Source: JAHFOW01 sp964370795 (GTDB lineage: Bacteria > Planctomycetota > Brocadiia > Brocadiales > Brocadiaceae). From it: a stretch of DNA of 13,716 bases. Below the pieces are notes generated by a model. The model had not been told where the DNA came from and did no database searches. It saw nothing but the letters and a program-made list of their open reading frames with translations. Of the stretch, positions 5,468 through 13,716 are shown piece by piece. The translations under genes and the position numbers were made by a program. The stretch is taken from assembly GCA_964370795.1 (NCBI GenBank), contig CAYJME010000076.1:1-13716 (forward strand). The letters are read 5' to 3'. Numbering within the stretch: the first letter of the stretch is position 1; each line of letters starts with the position of its first letter.

Positions 5468-5674
5468 AAATTAGACATTCGGCGACTTTCTCATTGTAGA
5501 GCGACCAGCCTGGTCGCTCTACAACCACAGCATTGAAATTCCTATACATTAAATTAGACATTCGGCGACTTTAAAGTGCGCACGGAGAGACGCAAGACTT
5601 CGTCGTGAGCTTAGTCGAACGATTGTGCGTCTCTCCCCTAACATTGAATTTCCTTAACATAAATTTAGACACTC
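5468..5674. repeat. Two tandem hairpin-containing repeat units
   Basis: A 22-base block beginning AAATTAGACATTCGGCG occurs exactly at 5468-5489 and 5551-5572, and a shorter relative (AAATTTAGACACTC) at 5661-5674. Between blocks 1 and 2 is a near-perfect hairpin (5494-5524, GTAGAGCGACCAG arm), followed by CATTGAAATTCCTAT. Between blocks 2 and 3 is another hairpin (GGAGAGACGCA 5584-5594 with TGCGTCTCTCC 5626-5636), followed by CATTGAATTTCCTTA. The unit spacing is 83 and 110 bases; the frame is conserved while the hairpin cores differ. Confidence 0.7.
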
Positions 5675-5754
5675 AAAAGGAATGCCAATATCTACAGTAA
5701 AATAATTATTAATAAATATTTCAGTATCCGTAAACAGCTGAAGGTCATATTAAA

Positions 5755-5817
5755 CCGTTCAAACAGTTCAAACCGTTTAATCCGTTTAAACGGTTTAAAC
5801 GGTTTAATCTGTGCAAA
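5755..5817. repeat. Seven tandem 9-bp repeats forming a large palindrome
   Basis: The consecutive 9-mers are CCGTTCAAA, CAGTTCAAA, CCGTTTAAT, CCGTTTAAA, CGGTTTAAA, CGGTTTAAT and CTGTGCAAA, with a decayed unit on either side. Because the unit switches from CCG to CGG at the middle, the array is also an imperfect palindrome of about 48 bases centred on 5787/5788, with CCGTTTAAACGG (5782-5793) as its perfect core. It begins 65 bases past the kinase stop. Confidence 0.8.
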
Positions 5818-5882
5818 CGATTATAGGGATAAACCACCCGCGTTACGATTTGTATTGAAATTCCCATACCTTAAAGTAACTC

Positions 5883-8800
5883 TTACAGAGCCTTAGACGC
5901 GGGAAGCACTACGGCTACTTTAGTAAATTCTCCCTCTAAGCTATTAATGGTAATCTTGCCGCCATGTTCCACAATAATACCATGGCTAATACTGAGACCC
6001 AATCCTGTCCCTCTTCCTCTGGGCTTTATGGTAAAAAAGGGATCCATTACTTTGTCTATCATATTTGACGGGATTCCCATCCCATGATCATAAAATGTGA
6101 TCTTTACATACCTGTTATTATTCATGGTTGTTTCTTCACCTGAAATCTCAAGCATCTTATTCTCGTGGTTACCGCTATATTTCTGATTCAATGCATACCG
6201 TGCATTGCTCATGAGATTCAGGAATACCTGTTGAATTTGCTGGTGATGCGCGATCACTTTTGGCAGTGTTTGGGGAATGTTCAATCTTAACCTAATGCCC
6301 TCTTTTTGTAATTGCGCCTCTGCCATGATAAGGGTATCAGACAGGATTTCATGGATAGATACATTGTTCTTCTCCTTGCTTCCGTGGGGCCTGGAAAAGC
6401 AGAGGAGATTATTCACAATATCTGCTATTCGTTTACCTTCCTTAATGATCCTATTCGCAATGTCTTTGTCTTTGCTCCCATCACTACTCCTGTCCGACAA
6501 TATCTGGGCACAATTAATTACCCCTGTTATTGGATTGTTGATCTCATGCGCAACACCCGCAGCCAGCTCACCAAGAGATGCCAGATGCCTGGTACGAACA
6601 GCCTCCATCTGTAAAGCGACTTTTTCTGTTATATCCCAGAAGACACCCAGGATGCCAATAATCTCGCCTTTTTCATCTTTCATGGGCGTTTTGATGGTAT
6701 GGACGATACATTCGCGCCCATCCATAATGTATTTTTCTTCTACGTCCCCAGTCTTCCCTGATTCCATAATCCGCCTGTCATCGACCCTGTATTTTTCGGC
6801 TAGTAATTTCGGGAAAAAATCAAAATCTGTCTTTCCAACGATCTCATCAGGTTTGATTTTTAAATCCCTGGCATAATTTTCATTACACGATACATACACC
6901 GAATTTTTATCCTTATAGAATACCTTTTGCGGGAGATTTTCGAGTAATGTCCTGTGCTTGTCTTCGCTCAATTGTAAGTCTCTATACAACAACATATTCG
7001 TAAGCGCATCAGCAATCTTATATGAAATATCTTTAAATAACCTTTGTTCATCTCTTGTCCACTCACGGACATGCGCACATTGGAGTAACCCAATCATCCA
7101 GGGTTTACCAATCCTGGGATGAATGGCAATCATCATGAGCGACTGTACCGATAACACACCTTTCAAGAATTTAATATATGCATTATCTCCATTCTCCGTT
7201 ATATTGAATATAAGAGGTTCTTTAGAGTTTAATAATACCTGAATATCTTCCTGGGCATCCCCCATTGCTTCAGGAAATTTTGCCAATTCTTTATGGGAAA
7301 GGTAAGACTCATCGCTCTCCGACTCAAATTGCAACACCATAGACCGAACGGCAGGGTCGCGCGGATAGCTAATAAAGACGTGATCGCATTTAAATATTGT
7401 ACGGATTGTATCAACAACATTCTTCACCATGAGAGAGATATCCATAGTCTGGTTAATTACCGTGGAAATCTTATTCATACTCTCAAAATAGTGAAGATTA
7501 GCCACTCGAGTTTGTTCCGCGTGCTTACGGTCAATACCCATCGCAATGATATCCGAAGCTGACGCAAGCGCCCTTATCACAAAATCATTCAGCGGTTTGC
7601 GTGAAAACATGGCAACGACCCCAACCAGGCGATTGCTCGTGACCAGGGGGTAACCTGCAAACGAAACCATCTTCTCACGTCGCGCCCACTCTGGATCACT
7701 GATATAGGGGTCATCATTGACCGAATTCGTTAAATGCGCCTGCCGTTCAAAGGCAATACGGCCGATCTTAAGTTTACCAACAGGAACACGGCTATGGAGG
7801 CCGTTAATGTGGGTATACATACCTGCGCTTGCCTGTAATTCCAGCACATTTTCCTTTTCGTTGAGTATCCAGATACGGGCAAACGCTGCATCCAGGTGAT
7901 CGACGACTGCTTCTGCACAATGGCTTAACATATCTTGCAACGTCTCATCACGGCCAAAAGCAATGCTCACATCCTTGACAAATGACATCAGGCGCACCCG
8001 TTCTACCAAGGCCTGCATGCGCTTCTGGTCAGTAATATCATTCCCAAAGGCAATTCCGCCTATAAGCTTGCCGCGATCCCTTACGTCGCTGATCTGCCAT
8101 GAAATATATCGGGTCTTTCCTGATTTTGTTATAATTGGATTCTCATACGATTTGTTAAATTTTCCGATATTCCTTCGTTTTACAAATTCATCCCAAATAT
8201 AGGGATATTTATCTTTTGGTGTGAGTATATCAAAATAATTTTTCCCTATAATTTCTTCTTTCTTGTAGCCTGTAATTTTTTCGGCGGTCTGGTTAAATAC
8301 GTTAACATTGCCTTCCGTATCTAATCCAAGAACCATTACATTCGCCGTTTCGATGAGATTTTCCGCATATTCCTTCGCTTGCTTGAGTTCGTCCATCATC
8401 CGCTTACGTTCGGTAATATCTCTCGCAGTGCCAATAACTCCAACAATATTCCCATTCTCATCTCTTAAGGGTAAATTTTTATATTCACACAGGACGCCCG
8501 TATCTTTGAAATAAACCTCGTAGAGGGGACTTTCCCCCTTTAATGTTCTGGTATAGGCATCCATGCCTTTTTTAAAATTCTCTTCGTCGAAAAGCGGCGC
8601 AAATGGTTTTCCCAGGAATTCCTCACGCTTGTGCCCGGTAAGTTTTTCAAACATGTGGTTTACAAATAATATATTCCCCTTGGTATCGCAGATATAGGGA
8701 AGATCGGTTATCTCTGAAATAAGTATTTCATATTTTTTTAATTCACCCCGCGCCTTTTTATGTCCGGCAATTTCCTCCGCAAGAAGGTCGTTCGTCATGA

Positions 8801-10235
8801 GAAGTTCGGCGGTACGTTCTTTAACGCGTATCTCCAGTTGATCGTGGGCATTTCGCAACATCTCCACCTTGTGCCTGTGTTCTAATGCATTGGCAAAAAT
8901 TTCACCCACCATTTTGAAGAGCGTAATATCCTGTTCTATCCAGGTTTTTTCTTCCCACACTGAATCCATCCCTAAAAATCCAACAGGATATCCACCGTAG
9001 GCCATGGGAACAATTACGAGCGATTTAATCTCATGTGCCTGTAATATTTCTTTTTCTGTATTTGCGAATTCAGGCAATTCAGACACCCGTGGGATATAAA
9101 TGGTTTCGAGTTTTTCCAACTTCTCGGCAGGCCATGGAAAGTACTCGACGGGAACTTCTTTAAGATTTTCAATTTGTGGTTCAATCCCTTCCGCACACCA
9201 TTCGTGGGTATTCCTAATCACCTTTTTATCTTCAGAAAACAAGAAGATATAACCACGGTCAATGCCGGTAAATTCACCAATGAGTTGCAATGCACGGTTT
9301 ATTCCCGCATCAACCTCGTCAGCGGCTAGATTGATAAAGTTTGTTGATATCGTTGCCACAAGTTCTTCCATTTTCACCCATCGGCGGAGCAAATCCTCTG
9401 CACATTTACGTTCAGCAATTTCGCCTTTGAGCTCAGCGTACGATTTTCCGAGCGCCCTTGTCATTTTATTAAAGTTCATGGACAACTGCCCAATCTCGTC
9501 ACGAGAATGGACGTCGACCGTGCGGTCGAGATTTCCACAAGCAATCTCCACGGTAACATCTGCCAACCGTTTTAAGGGAGATACCAGGTATTTCGTAAGG
9601 AAGAGGACAACGCCTATCCCTCCCACAACAATGCCAAAGCCCATAGGAATAATGCTATACAGAATAATCTTTTTAATCTTTTCGTTAAACCTGTATGTGG
9701 CTAAACCAATCTGTGCATAACCCAGAATCTTTGGTTTTACCTCCGGAGAAAATTCACCAAAAACCTGTGCGGCGAGTGACTCTTCAGAAAATGTTTGTTT
9801 TTCAAAGATCGGGGCAAAAAAATCATAAAACACCTCCCCTGAATCCATAACTATACGATTGACACGAGGAACATCGATATTCTTAAAGTCACGATTGGTG
9901 GGGACTTCGTGTATTTGAATGTTTATTTGGGGGAATTTTTCTTCGGCAATGGTTGTCTGCCCATCAGATATCCTCCAATAACCAATCTGCCCCTCCCTAT
10001 CTAAAACTTTTATTCGTTTAAGAGGGATACTTAAAAATGCGTGTTGTGTGTATCTCAGCGCATCCCTTACCTCGTTATCCTGGGAAAGCAACCTCACCAG
10101 AGATATGCCCAGTTCTTCAAGTCTTTCTTCCTGCTGATTTTTTGCATGAATAAGCAGATAAATACTGCTCATAGAACCAATCGCTATTATCAACAAATTC
10201 ATGAAAATAATCAGTTTTGTTCGGATGCCAACCAT
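5883..10235 (-). CDS. Membrane-bound multi-domain sensor histidine kinase (Cache-like, HAMP, GAF/PAS)
   Basis: A 1450-residue inner-membrane kinase. Membrane segments at about residues 8-29 and 190-213 flank a periplasmic Cache-like domain. Then follow HAMP (214-268), GAF (288-455), a coiled coil, PAS1 (504-611), PAS2 (622-738), GAF2 (750-900), GAF3 (912-1082), PAS3 (1092-1205) and the kinase core. The H-box GVAHEINNPI has the phosphorylated H1230; the N-box has N1344; DHGMGIP, DPFFTIKP and GRGTGLGL complete the ATP lid. The catalytic core is intact and of NtrB-like type. There is no receiver domain, so phosphate should pass to the separate regulator at 3734-5446. PAS1 is about 66% identical to the stand-alone PAS protein at 1820-2299. 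No clear Shine-Dalgarno sequence precedes the ATG; the basic N-terminus (MVGIRTK) supports this start. A CRP-type palindrome lies 95 bases upstream. Confidence 0.93.
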   Translation of the reverse strand: MVGIRTKLIIFMNLLIIAIGSMSSIYLLIHAKNQQEERLEELGISLVRLLSQDNEVRDALRYTQHAFLSIPLKRIKVLDREGQIGYWRISDGQTTIAEEKFPQINIQIHEVPTNRDFKNIDVPRVNRIVMDSGEVFYDFFAPIFEKQTFSEESLAAQVFGEFSPEVKPKILGYAQIGLATYRFNEKIKKIILYSIIPMGFGIVVGGIGVVLFLTKYLVSPLKRLADVTVEIACGNLDRTVDVHSRDEIGQLSMNFNKMTRALGKSYAELKGEIAERKCAEDLLRRWVKMEELVATISTNFINLAADEVDAGINRALQLIGEFTGIDRGYIFLFSEDKKVIRNTHEWCAEGIEPQIENLKEVPVEYFPWPAEKLEKLETIYIPRVSELPEFANTEKEILQAHEIKSLVIVPMAYGGYPVGFLGMDSVWEEKTWIEQDITLFKMVGEIFANALEHRHKVEMLRNAHDQLEIRVKERTAELLMTNDLLAEEIAGHKKARGELKKYEILISEITDLPYICDTKGNILFVNHMFEKLTGHKREEFLGKPFAPLFDEENFKKGMDAYTRTLKGESPLYEVYFKDTGVLCEYKNLPLRDENGNIVGVIGTARDITERKRMMDELKQAKEYAENLIETANVMVLGLDTEGNVNVFNQTAEKITGYKKEEIIGKNYFDILTPKDKYPYIWDEFVKRRNIGKFNKSYENPIITKSGKTRYISWQISDVRDRGKLIGGIAFGNDITDQKRMQALVERVRLMSFVKDVSIAFGRDETLQDMLSHCAEAVVDHLDAAFARIWILNEKENVLELQASAGMYTHINGLHSRVPVGKLKIGRIAFERQAHLTNSVNDDPYISDPEWARREKMVSFAGYPLVTSNRLVGVVAMFSRKPLNDFVIRALASASDIIAMGIDRKHAEQTRVANLHYFESMNKISTVINQTMDISLMVKNVVDTIRTIFKCDHVFISYPRDPAVRSMVLQFESESDESYLSHKELAKFPEAMGDAQEDIQVLLNSKEPLIFNITENGDNAYIKFLKGVLSVQSLMMIAIHPRIGKPWMIGLLQCAHVREWTRDEQRLFKDISYKIADALTNMLLYRDLQLSEDKHRTLLENLPQKVFYKDKNSVYVSCNENYARDLKIKPDEIVGKTDFDFFPKLLAEKYRVDDRRIMESGKTGDVEEKYIMDGRECIVHTIKTPMKDEKGEIIGILGVFWDITEKVALQMEAVRTRHLASLGELAAGVAHEINNPITGVINCAQILSDRSSDGSKDKDIANRIIKEGKRIADIVNNLLCFSRPHGSKEKNNVSIHEILSDTLIMAEAQLQKEGIRLRLNIPQTLPKVIAHHQQIQQVFLNLMSNARYALNQKYSGNHENKMLEISGEETTMNNNRYVKITFYDHGMGIPSNMIDKVMDPFFTIKPRGRGTGLGLSISHGIIVEHGGKITINSLEGEFTKVAVVLPASKAL

Positions 10236-10329
10236 AGTGTATTACCGTATAAAGTCTTCTTGTTTGTAGCCAACAATGAAACTTGAGAACTTTTACAGAT
10301 ATAATTTTATCAAATTAAAAAATATTGTC

Positions 10330-10345
10330 TGTGACGTACGTCACA
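10330..10345. promoter_or_regulatory. CRP/FNR-type palindromic site upstream of the kinase
   Basis: TGTGACGTACGTCACA is a perfect 16-bp palindrome and matches the CRP consensus TGTGA-N6-TCACA exactly. It lies in the 125-bp gap between the SBP stop and the kinase start, 95-110 bases before the kinase ATG, where a class I activator site would sit. A short hairpin role is possible, but no proper T tract follows on the minus strand. Confidence 0.5.
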
Positions 10346-10360
10346 TTTTAAAAAATTTTT

Positions 10361-11371
10361 TTATGGGAATAACATAACATCAGGACGTGACTGAAATGGC
10401 ATCAAATTTACCCCAATGATCTTTGCTGTTTGCATATTGAAAGCCAACTTCAACCTTTCCGGTTTTTTAACTCCCAAAGAAGTGCTATCGGGATTATTAA
10501 GTAAAATCCGGGCAATCTGGGATGCCTGCAAACCGGTGTAAGCATAATCAGGGGAGATTGAGAAGAGCGCCCCCGCTTTTACCATTGCGCTTGAGCTGCC
10601 AAATGTCGGCAGCCGTTTTTTTGAAGCCATATTAAGGATCGTATTCAGCGAATCTCTCGTAACTACCACATAGTCGGGTATTATCCACAGGGCATCGATT
10701 TTATCGATAATTTTTTCCAGAGCAGGCGTGATTTCATTTGTCAGAGTAACCTCTGCTTTTATAAGATTAAAATCATACAGTTGCGCAATTTGTTCAGCCC
10801 CGGCGACAATCTTTTCGGAACCGCTCGTTGGGTCAAAGATGACCCCAATATTCTTGTTTCTTCCAAAGAACTTTATAAAAATGGCAAATTGTTCTTCTAT
10901 CGGCGCTTCTGAGGAGATACCGGTAATATTGTTTCCCCCCAGATCAAACCTTTCATGATTCACCACCATACAATAGACAATGGGAATATCGGTAAACTGT
11001 TTTTTTGCAAGGGTCGCCGCAAGCACCCCTACTGCCAAAATAAGCCTTGGTTCATGATAGTTAATCTTGATGTTTTGAATGACCTTTTCGCCTTCTTCCT
11101 CGTCTCCTTTTAAATCATATACTGCGCTTATAGAGATATTTTTATTTTTACATCCCTCCCTGAAACTATCAATTGCCTCATTATAGGCAGCAATATCCTG
11201 GCTTCGAATAACGATAACGCTCTTATCGACACCATCTGAATATTTTAATGTTATAACATCCTTAGCAAACAGGCGGGAAATCTGAAATGGTAAACATAAA
11301 ATGCATGTATGTATGGCAAGAAGTGTCGTGAAGATCAGGCGAGTATAAAGTTTAAGGTGTTTTCTTATCAT
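10361..11371 (-). CDS. Periplasmic substrate-binding protein, ABC_sub_bind (TrpX-like) family
   Basis: A 336-residue protein with an N-terminal signal sequence (basic MIRKHLKLYTR, hydrophobic core, probable cleavage near FAKD). The mature part has the pattern of the ABC_sub_bind family (PF04392): GVLAATLAKK with IPIVYCMV, ITGISSEAPIEEQF, IGVIFDPTSGSE, ALWIIPDYVVV, LPTFGSSSAMVKAGALFSISPDY and GLQASQIARILL. Family members bind small ligands such as amino acids in the periplasm. No permease or ATPase gene is adjacent, which favours a sensory role with the neighbouring cyclase or kinase (inference). I chose the ATG at 11371 because it begins the signal peptide; the frame extends upstream to a TTG at 11455, overlapping the previous gene. 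Neither start has a strong Shine-Dalgarno sequence. No lipobox is evident. Confidence 0.85.
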   Translation of the reverse strand: MIRKHLKLYTRLIFTTLLAIHTCILCLPFQISRLFAKDVITLKYSDGVDKSVIVIRSQDIAAYNEAIDSFREGCKNKNISISAVYDLKGDEEEGEKVIQNIKINYHEPRLILAVGVLAATLAKKQFTDIPIVYCMVVNHERFDLGGNNITGISSEAPIEEQFAIFIKFFGRNKNIGVIFDPTSGSEKIVAGAEQIAQLYDFNLIKAEVTLTNEITPALEKIIDKIDALWIIPDYVVVTRDSLNTILNMASKKRLPTFGSSSAMVKAGALFSISPDYAYTGLQASQIARILLNNPDSTSLGVKKPERLKLAFNMQTAKIIGVNLMPFQSRPDVMLFP

Positions 11372-11432
11372 ATCAATCACACTGTTAAAAAAATCTCCAT
11401 AGGCCTTATTTAACGACCGATATCCAAGACTT

Positions 11433-13418
11433 CTAGCTAACCTTTCTGTAATCAACGATTTTAATCAGTTCCCTCTTTCTTCGTTTTTGTTCATACATGA
11501 GGCGGTCTGCCTGCGAGAGGAGTCCGTCCAGGCTTTGTGGATGTGTTAAATCATGCCGCACCACCCCAATGCTCATGGAGAGTCGGTAAGGTCTGTTATT
11601 GTTCTTATTGTGGGTGTCAATATTACATTGTAAACGAGAAATCAGGGTGTTTGCATTAAAGGGCGAAGTGTCAGTTGTAACAATCGCAAACTCATCACCG
11701 CCCAGGCGCGCAATGATGTCTGATTCTCTGAATGTTATTTTTAACATCTGTGCTGCATCACGGATCGCCATATCGCCATTCTCATGGCCGAGGTTATCAT
11801 TAATCCATTTCAGTCCGTCTATATCGGCAAAAAACAGTGTCATCGATTTCTTCATCCTGTGGGCTATTCTTAACTCCTGTTGTGCGAGGGTCATGAATCC
11901 CCTCCGGTTGTAAATCCCCGTGAGATCATCGTTGAGTGACAAACTTCGGATCTCTTCTTCCGCTTGCTTTCTTTCGGTAACATCACGGTTAATTTCCAGC
12001 ACTCCCAGTATCCTGTTTTCATCGTCGGTGAGTAATTTTAAACGGCTCCATATGATTAATTGAGAACCGTTGCGGTGAGTTTGAACTACCTCGCCCTCCC
12101 ACTTTCCGTTCTGTAATAGAGCAGCAGTAAATTTGTCATGAGAAATCTGGAATACCGTCCTGAGCAACTCATTCGCGTATTGACCGGATGCCTCTCCGGC
12201 AGTCCAACCATACTGAAGTTCCGCAGCATGGTTCCAGTAAGTAATTCTATCTTTAAAGTCACAAATGATGATGGCGTCATTTGCAAGGTCGAGCATCTGT
12301 GCTTGTCTTTGGAGTTCTTTTTCCCTTTGTTTGTGTTCGATGGTGTATTTTTCTATCTTTTCCGCCATGTTGTTAAACTGCTCGGAGAGCTTACCGATTT
12401 CATCACGGGAGCGAATTTCAGACCTTGTGTGCATTTCCCCCTCGCCAAATTGCAATACGGCCTCTGTTAACATACAAATGGGTCTGGATAAGGTGCGGGA
12501 AAAGTAGGAACACAATGCCGCAATAATACCACAGACAGCCAAAAAGAACTCCGCCAGGTGGGTAAAGGTTTGATTGATAGGGGCCATGATCTCACGATAG
12601 GGGGTAGTTGATATGAGAAGCCAGTTCCTTGTGCGATCGTTGTTATATTGGCCGAACCTTACATGGCCTGCTATAACCTTTTGTCCCTGGAAATCTGTGT
12701 AAGACAGGGCGCCTTGTAAACTGCCCACCATTTCAGCCAAAAGCTCCTTCCTCTTCATATCGGGATGTAAGCCCACGGAGGCTGCTGTCGGGTCGTCTGT
12801 TAACAATATATGGCCGTCGCAGTCCATAAGATAAGTATGATCGCTACCTTTCGTTCGGCAATCAACCTGTTTGATCAGATTGTGAATCATACTGTTTTGT
12901 AAAATACTGACTAATGTGCCATTTCCCTGGCCTGTCCTGCCAACTGCACTGCAAAGGATTTCTACCTGCATGTTACCCATGTCATGGACAAATACTGCAC
13001 CCGGAGGAGACTGGACAGTCTTTTTTAACAGACCATTGATATCCGGTTGGAGTCTCATGAGTTGTTTTCCGATGGATGATTGGTTTGACGATGCGATGAT
13101 TGTCCCGGTAGCGTTGGTAAAGTAAAAATTGCTGTAATAGGGGAAATACGCTAGCCGGTGTGTAAAGTATCGGGAAATTTCTTCTGGTAATAACTGGTAG
13201 AACATGGGATTGAGACTCAGCGCGCGTGTGTCCTCGATCAGCGTATTCATAATCCCGTCAATTGTCCTGGCAGTCTGCACAACCCTGTTTTCTATCATTT
13301 GCATTTCTTTTTTCTCGTAATCATGATAGAGTTTATAATAAATTATAGCAAACATTGTCAGAGCGGGGATGATGGCGATCAGAAAAAAGGATAGCATGAG
13401 TTTGTTGTTTATGCGCAT
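11433..13418 (-). CDS. Membrane diguanylate cyclase (dCache-HAMP-PAS-GGDEF)
   Basis: A 661-residue inner-membrane protein that should make cyclic di-GMP from two GTP. A membrane segment (about 7-28) precedes a periplasmic double-Cache-like sensor (35-280). A second membrane segment (287-306), HAMP (307-359), PAS (370-485, ending INRDVTERK) and GGDEF (495-655) follow. The active-site signature is intact as GGDEF (573-577), and RESD (564-567) sits exactly five residues before it, the product-inhibition I-site. No EAL or HD-GYP domain is present. It starts 28 bases after the heptose adenylyltransferase gene on the same strand and runs into the SBP gene with about 60 bases between, so it may share a transcript with the SBP. 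The ATG has only a weak ribosome site. Confidence 0.92.
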   Translation of the reverse strand: MRINNKLMLSFFLIAIIPALTMFAIIYYKLYHDYEKKEMQMIENRVVQTARTIDGIMNTLIEDTRALSLNPMFYQLLPEEISRYFTHRLAYFPYYSNFYFTNATGTIIASSNQSSIGKQLMRLQPDINGLLKKTVQSPPGAVFVHDMGNMQVEILCSAVGRTGQGNGTLVSILQNSMIHNLIKQVDCRTKGSDHTYLMDCDGHILLTDDPTAASVGLHPDMKRKELLAEMVGSLQGALSYTDFQGQKVIAGHVRFGQYNNDRTRNWLLISTTPYREIMAPINQTFTHLAEFFLAVCGIIAALCSYFSRTLSRPICMLTEAVLQFGEGEMHTRSEIRSRDEIGKLSEQFNNMAEKIEKYTIEHKQREKELQRQAQMLDLANDAIIICDFKDRITYWNHAAELQYGWTAGEASGQYANELLRTVFQISHDKFTAALLQNGKWEGEVVQTHRNGSQLIIWSRLKLLTDDENRILGVLEINRDVTERKQAEEEIRSLSLNDDLTGIYNRRGFMTLAQQELRIAHRMKKSMTLFFADIDGLKWINDNLGHENGDMAIRDAAQMLKITFRESDIIARLGGDEFAIVTTDTSPFNANTLISRLQCNIDTHNKNNNRPYRLSMSIGVVRHDLTHPQSLDGLLSQADRLMYEQKRRKRELIKIVDYRKVS

Positions 13419-13446
13419 GACTTTATTGTCCGTCCGGAGACGGCTC

Positions 13447-13716
13447 CTACCGGTTTTCGGTCTGTGTGTGTTTCTGGATTATCTTTGCAACAATATTTGT
13501 GGTTGAAACACCATCGACCAGTGGTGCAAAAATGACTTTTCCACCATAGGACTCGACAAATTCCCTTCCTACAACTCCGGCATTCTTCCAGTCTTCACCT
13601 TTAACCAGCACATCGGGTTTGATGGCCGTAATTAAGTTCAGGGGGGTTGATTCGTCAAAAAGTATAACATAGGTTACATCTTCCAGGGCAGCAAGCATTT
13701 TTGCACGGTCTGTTTC
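13447..13716 (-). CDS. rfaE2: D-glycero-beta-D-manno-heptose 1-phosphate adenylyltransferase, C-terminal part
   Basis: The last 89 codons of a gene whose start lies right of the window; the frame is open from the window edge. The sequence carries the conserved second half of the nucleotidyltransferase domain: MLAALEDVTYVILFDESTP, then IKPDVLVKGEDWK, VVGREFV, YGGKV and DGVSTTNIVAKI. The enzyme transfers AMP to heptose 1-phosphate to give ADP-heptose for lipopolysaccharide core synthesis. Whether it is a stand-alone RfaE2/HldC or the second domain of a bifunctional HldE cannot be told from this fragment. It implies a Gram-negative envelope. Confidence 0.9.
   Translation of the reverse strand, partial: ETDRAKMLAALEDVTYVILFDESTPLNLITAIKPDVLVKGEDWKNAGVVGREFVESYGGKVIFAPLVDGVSTTNIVAKIIQKHTQTENR

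Larger units (their letters stand above)
5447..5882. other. 436-bp repeat-rich spacer between kinase and response regulator
   Basis: No coding potential is evident. The spacer consists largely of two tandem hairpin-bearing units (5468-5674), three degenerate copies of CATTGAAATTCC (5531, 5642, 5853) and a 9-bp repeat array (5755-5817). None of the hairpins has a U tract on the minus strand, so kinase and regulator may still be co-transcribed with a structured intercistronic RNA. Confidence 0.7.

Noticed and set aside
5494..5524. Hairpin with GTAGAGCGACCAG arms as terminator of the kinase or regulator
   Set aside because: No T tract follows on either strand and it lies inside a repeated unit; it is more likely a palindromic repeat element.
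5755..5817. CRISPR array
   Set aside because: The repeat is 9 bp with no spacers and there are no cas genes.
6277..6876. 199-codon plus-strand frame opposite the kinase
   Set aside because: It is antisense to the conserved kinase core and PAS3 and has no recognisable motifs; long antisense shadows are expected here.
11372..11455. 28-residue N-terminal extension of the SBP overlapping the cyclase gene
   Set aside because: It would place a hydrophilic stretch ahead of the signal peptide and needs a TTG start without a ribosome site.

Overview
The window looks like chromosomal DNA of an AT-rich Gram-negative bacterium. The partial gene at the right edge belongs to ADP-heptose (LPS) synthesis. 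The kinase, diguanylate cyclase and solute-binding protein all have inner-membrane or periplasmic parts, and the response regulator is a sigma-54 activator. Low GC, very large PAS/GAF kinases and long repeat-filled intergenic regions would fit an anammox planctomycete (Kuenenia/Brocadia type) or a related anaerobe. That placement is impression only; nothing in the window is diagnostic.

Layout. The only plus-strand gene is the 3' end of a thymidylate kinase (1-444). It converges on a minus-strand block filling the rest of the window. Read in the direction of transcription (right to left) this block holds: the C-terminal part of a heptose-1-phosphate adenylyltransferase (13716-13447); a dCache-HAMP-PAS-GGDEF diguanylate cyclase (13418-11433); a periplasmic ABC_sub_bind protein with no transporter beside it (11371-10361); a 125-bp gap with a CRP-type palindrome; a 1450-residue hybrid-input histidine kinase (10235-5883); a 436-bp repeat-rich spacer; and a REC-PAS-AAA+-Fis regulator (5446-3734). 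After it come a small secreted protein with WFRGG repeats (3266-2868) followed by a strong terminator, then a run of very small genes: one or two 19-residue hydrophobic peptides, a stand-alone PAS protein, a DUF2325 protein, a zinc-ribbon protein and two paralogous cysteine-rich proteins.

How the parts may work together. The SBP, cyclase, kinase and sigma-54 regulator look like one sensing locus with c-di-GMP and transcriptional outputs. The stand-alone PAS protein is about two-thirds identical to the first PAS domain of the kinase, which ties the small-gene run to the two-component system. Two copies of a paired-palindrome module (TGTAAC...GTTACA, both with 34-bp phasing) lie 300-370 bp upstream of the two small-gene transcription units. 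A near-consensus sigma-54 element sits ahead of the PAS gene. My main hypothesis is that the regulator, or another palindrome-binding factor, controls the secreted repeat protein and the Cys-rich small-protein operon. The function of that operon is unknown.
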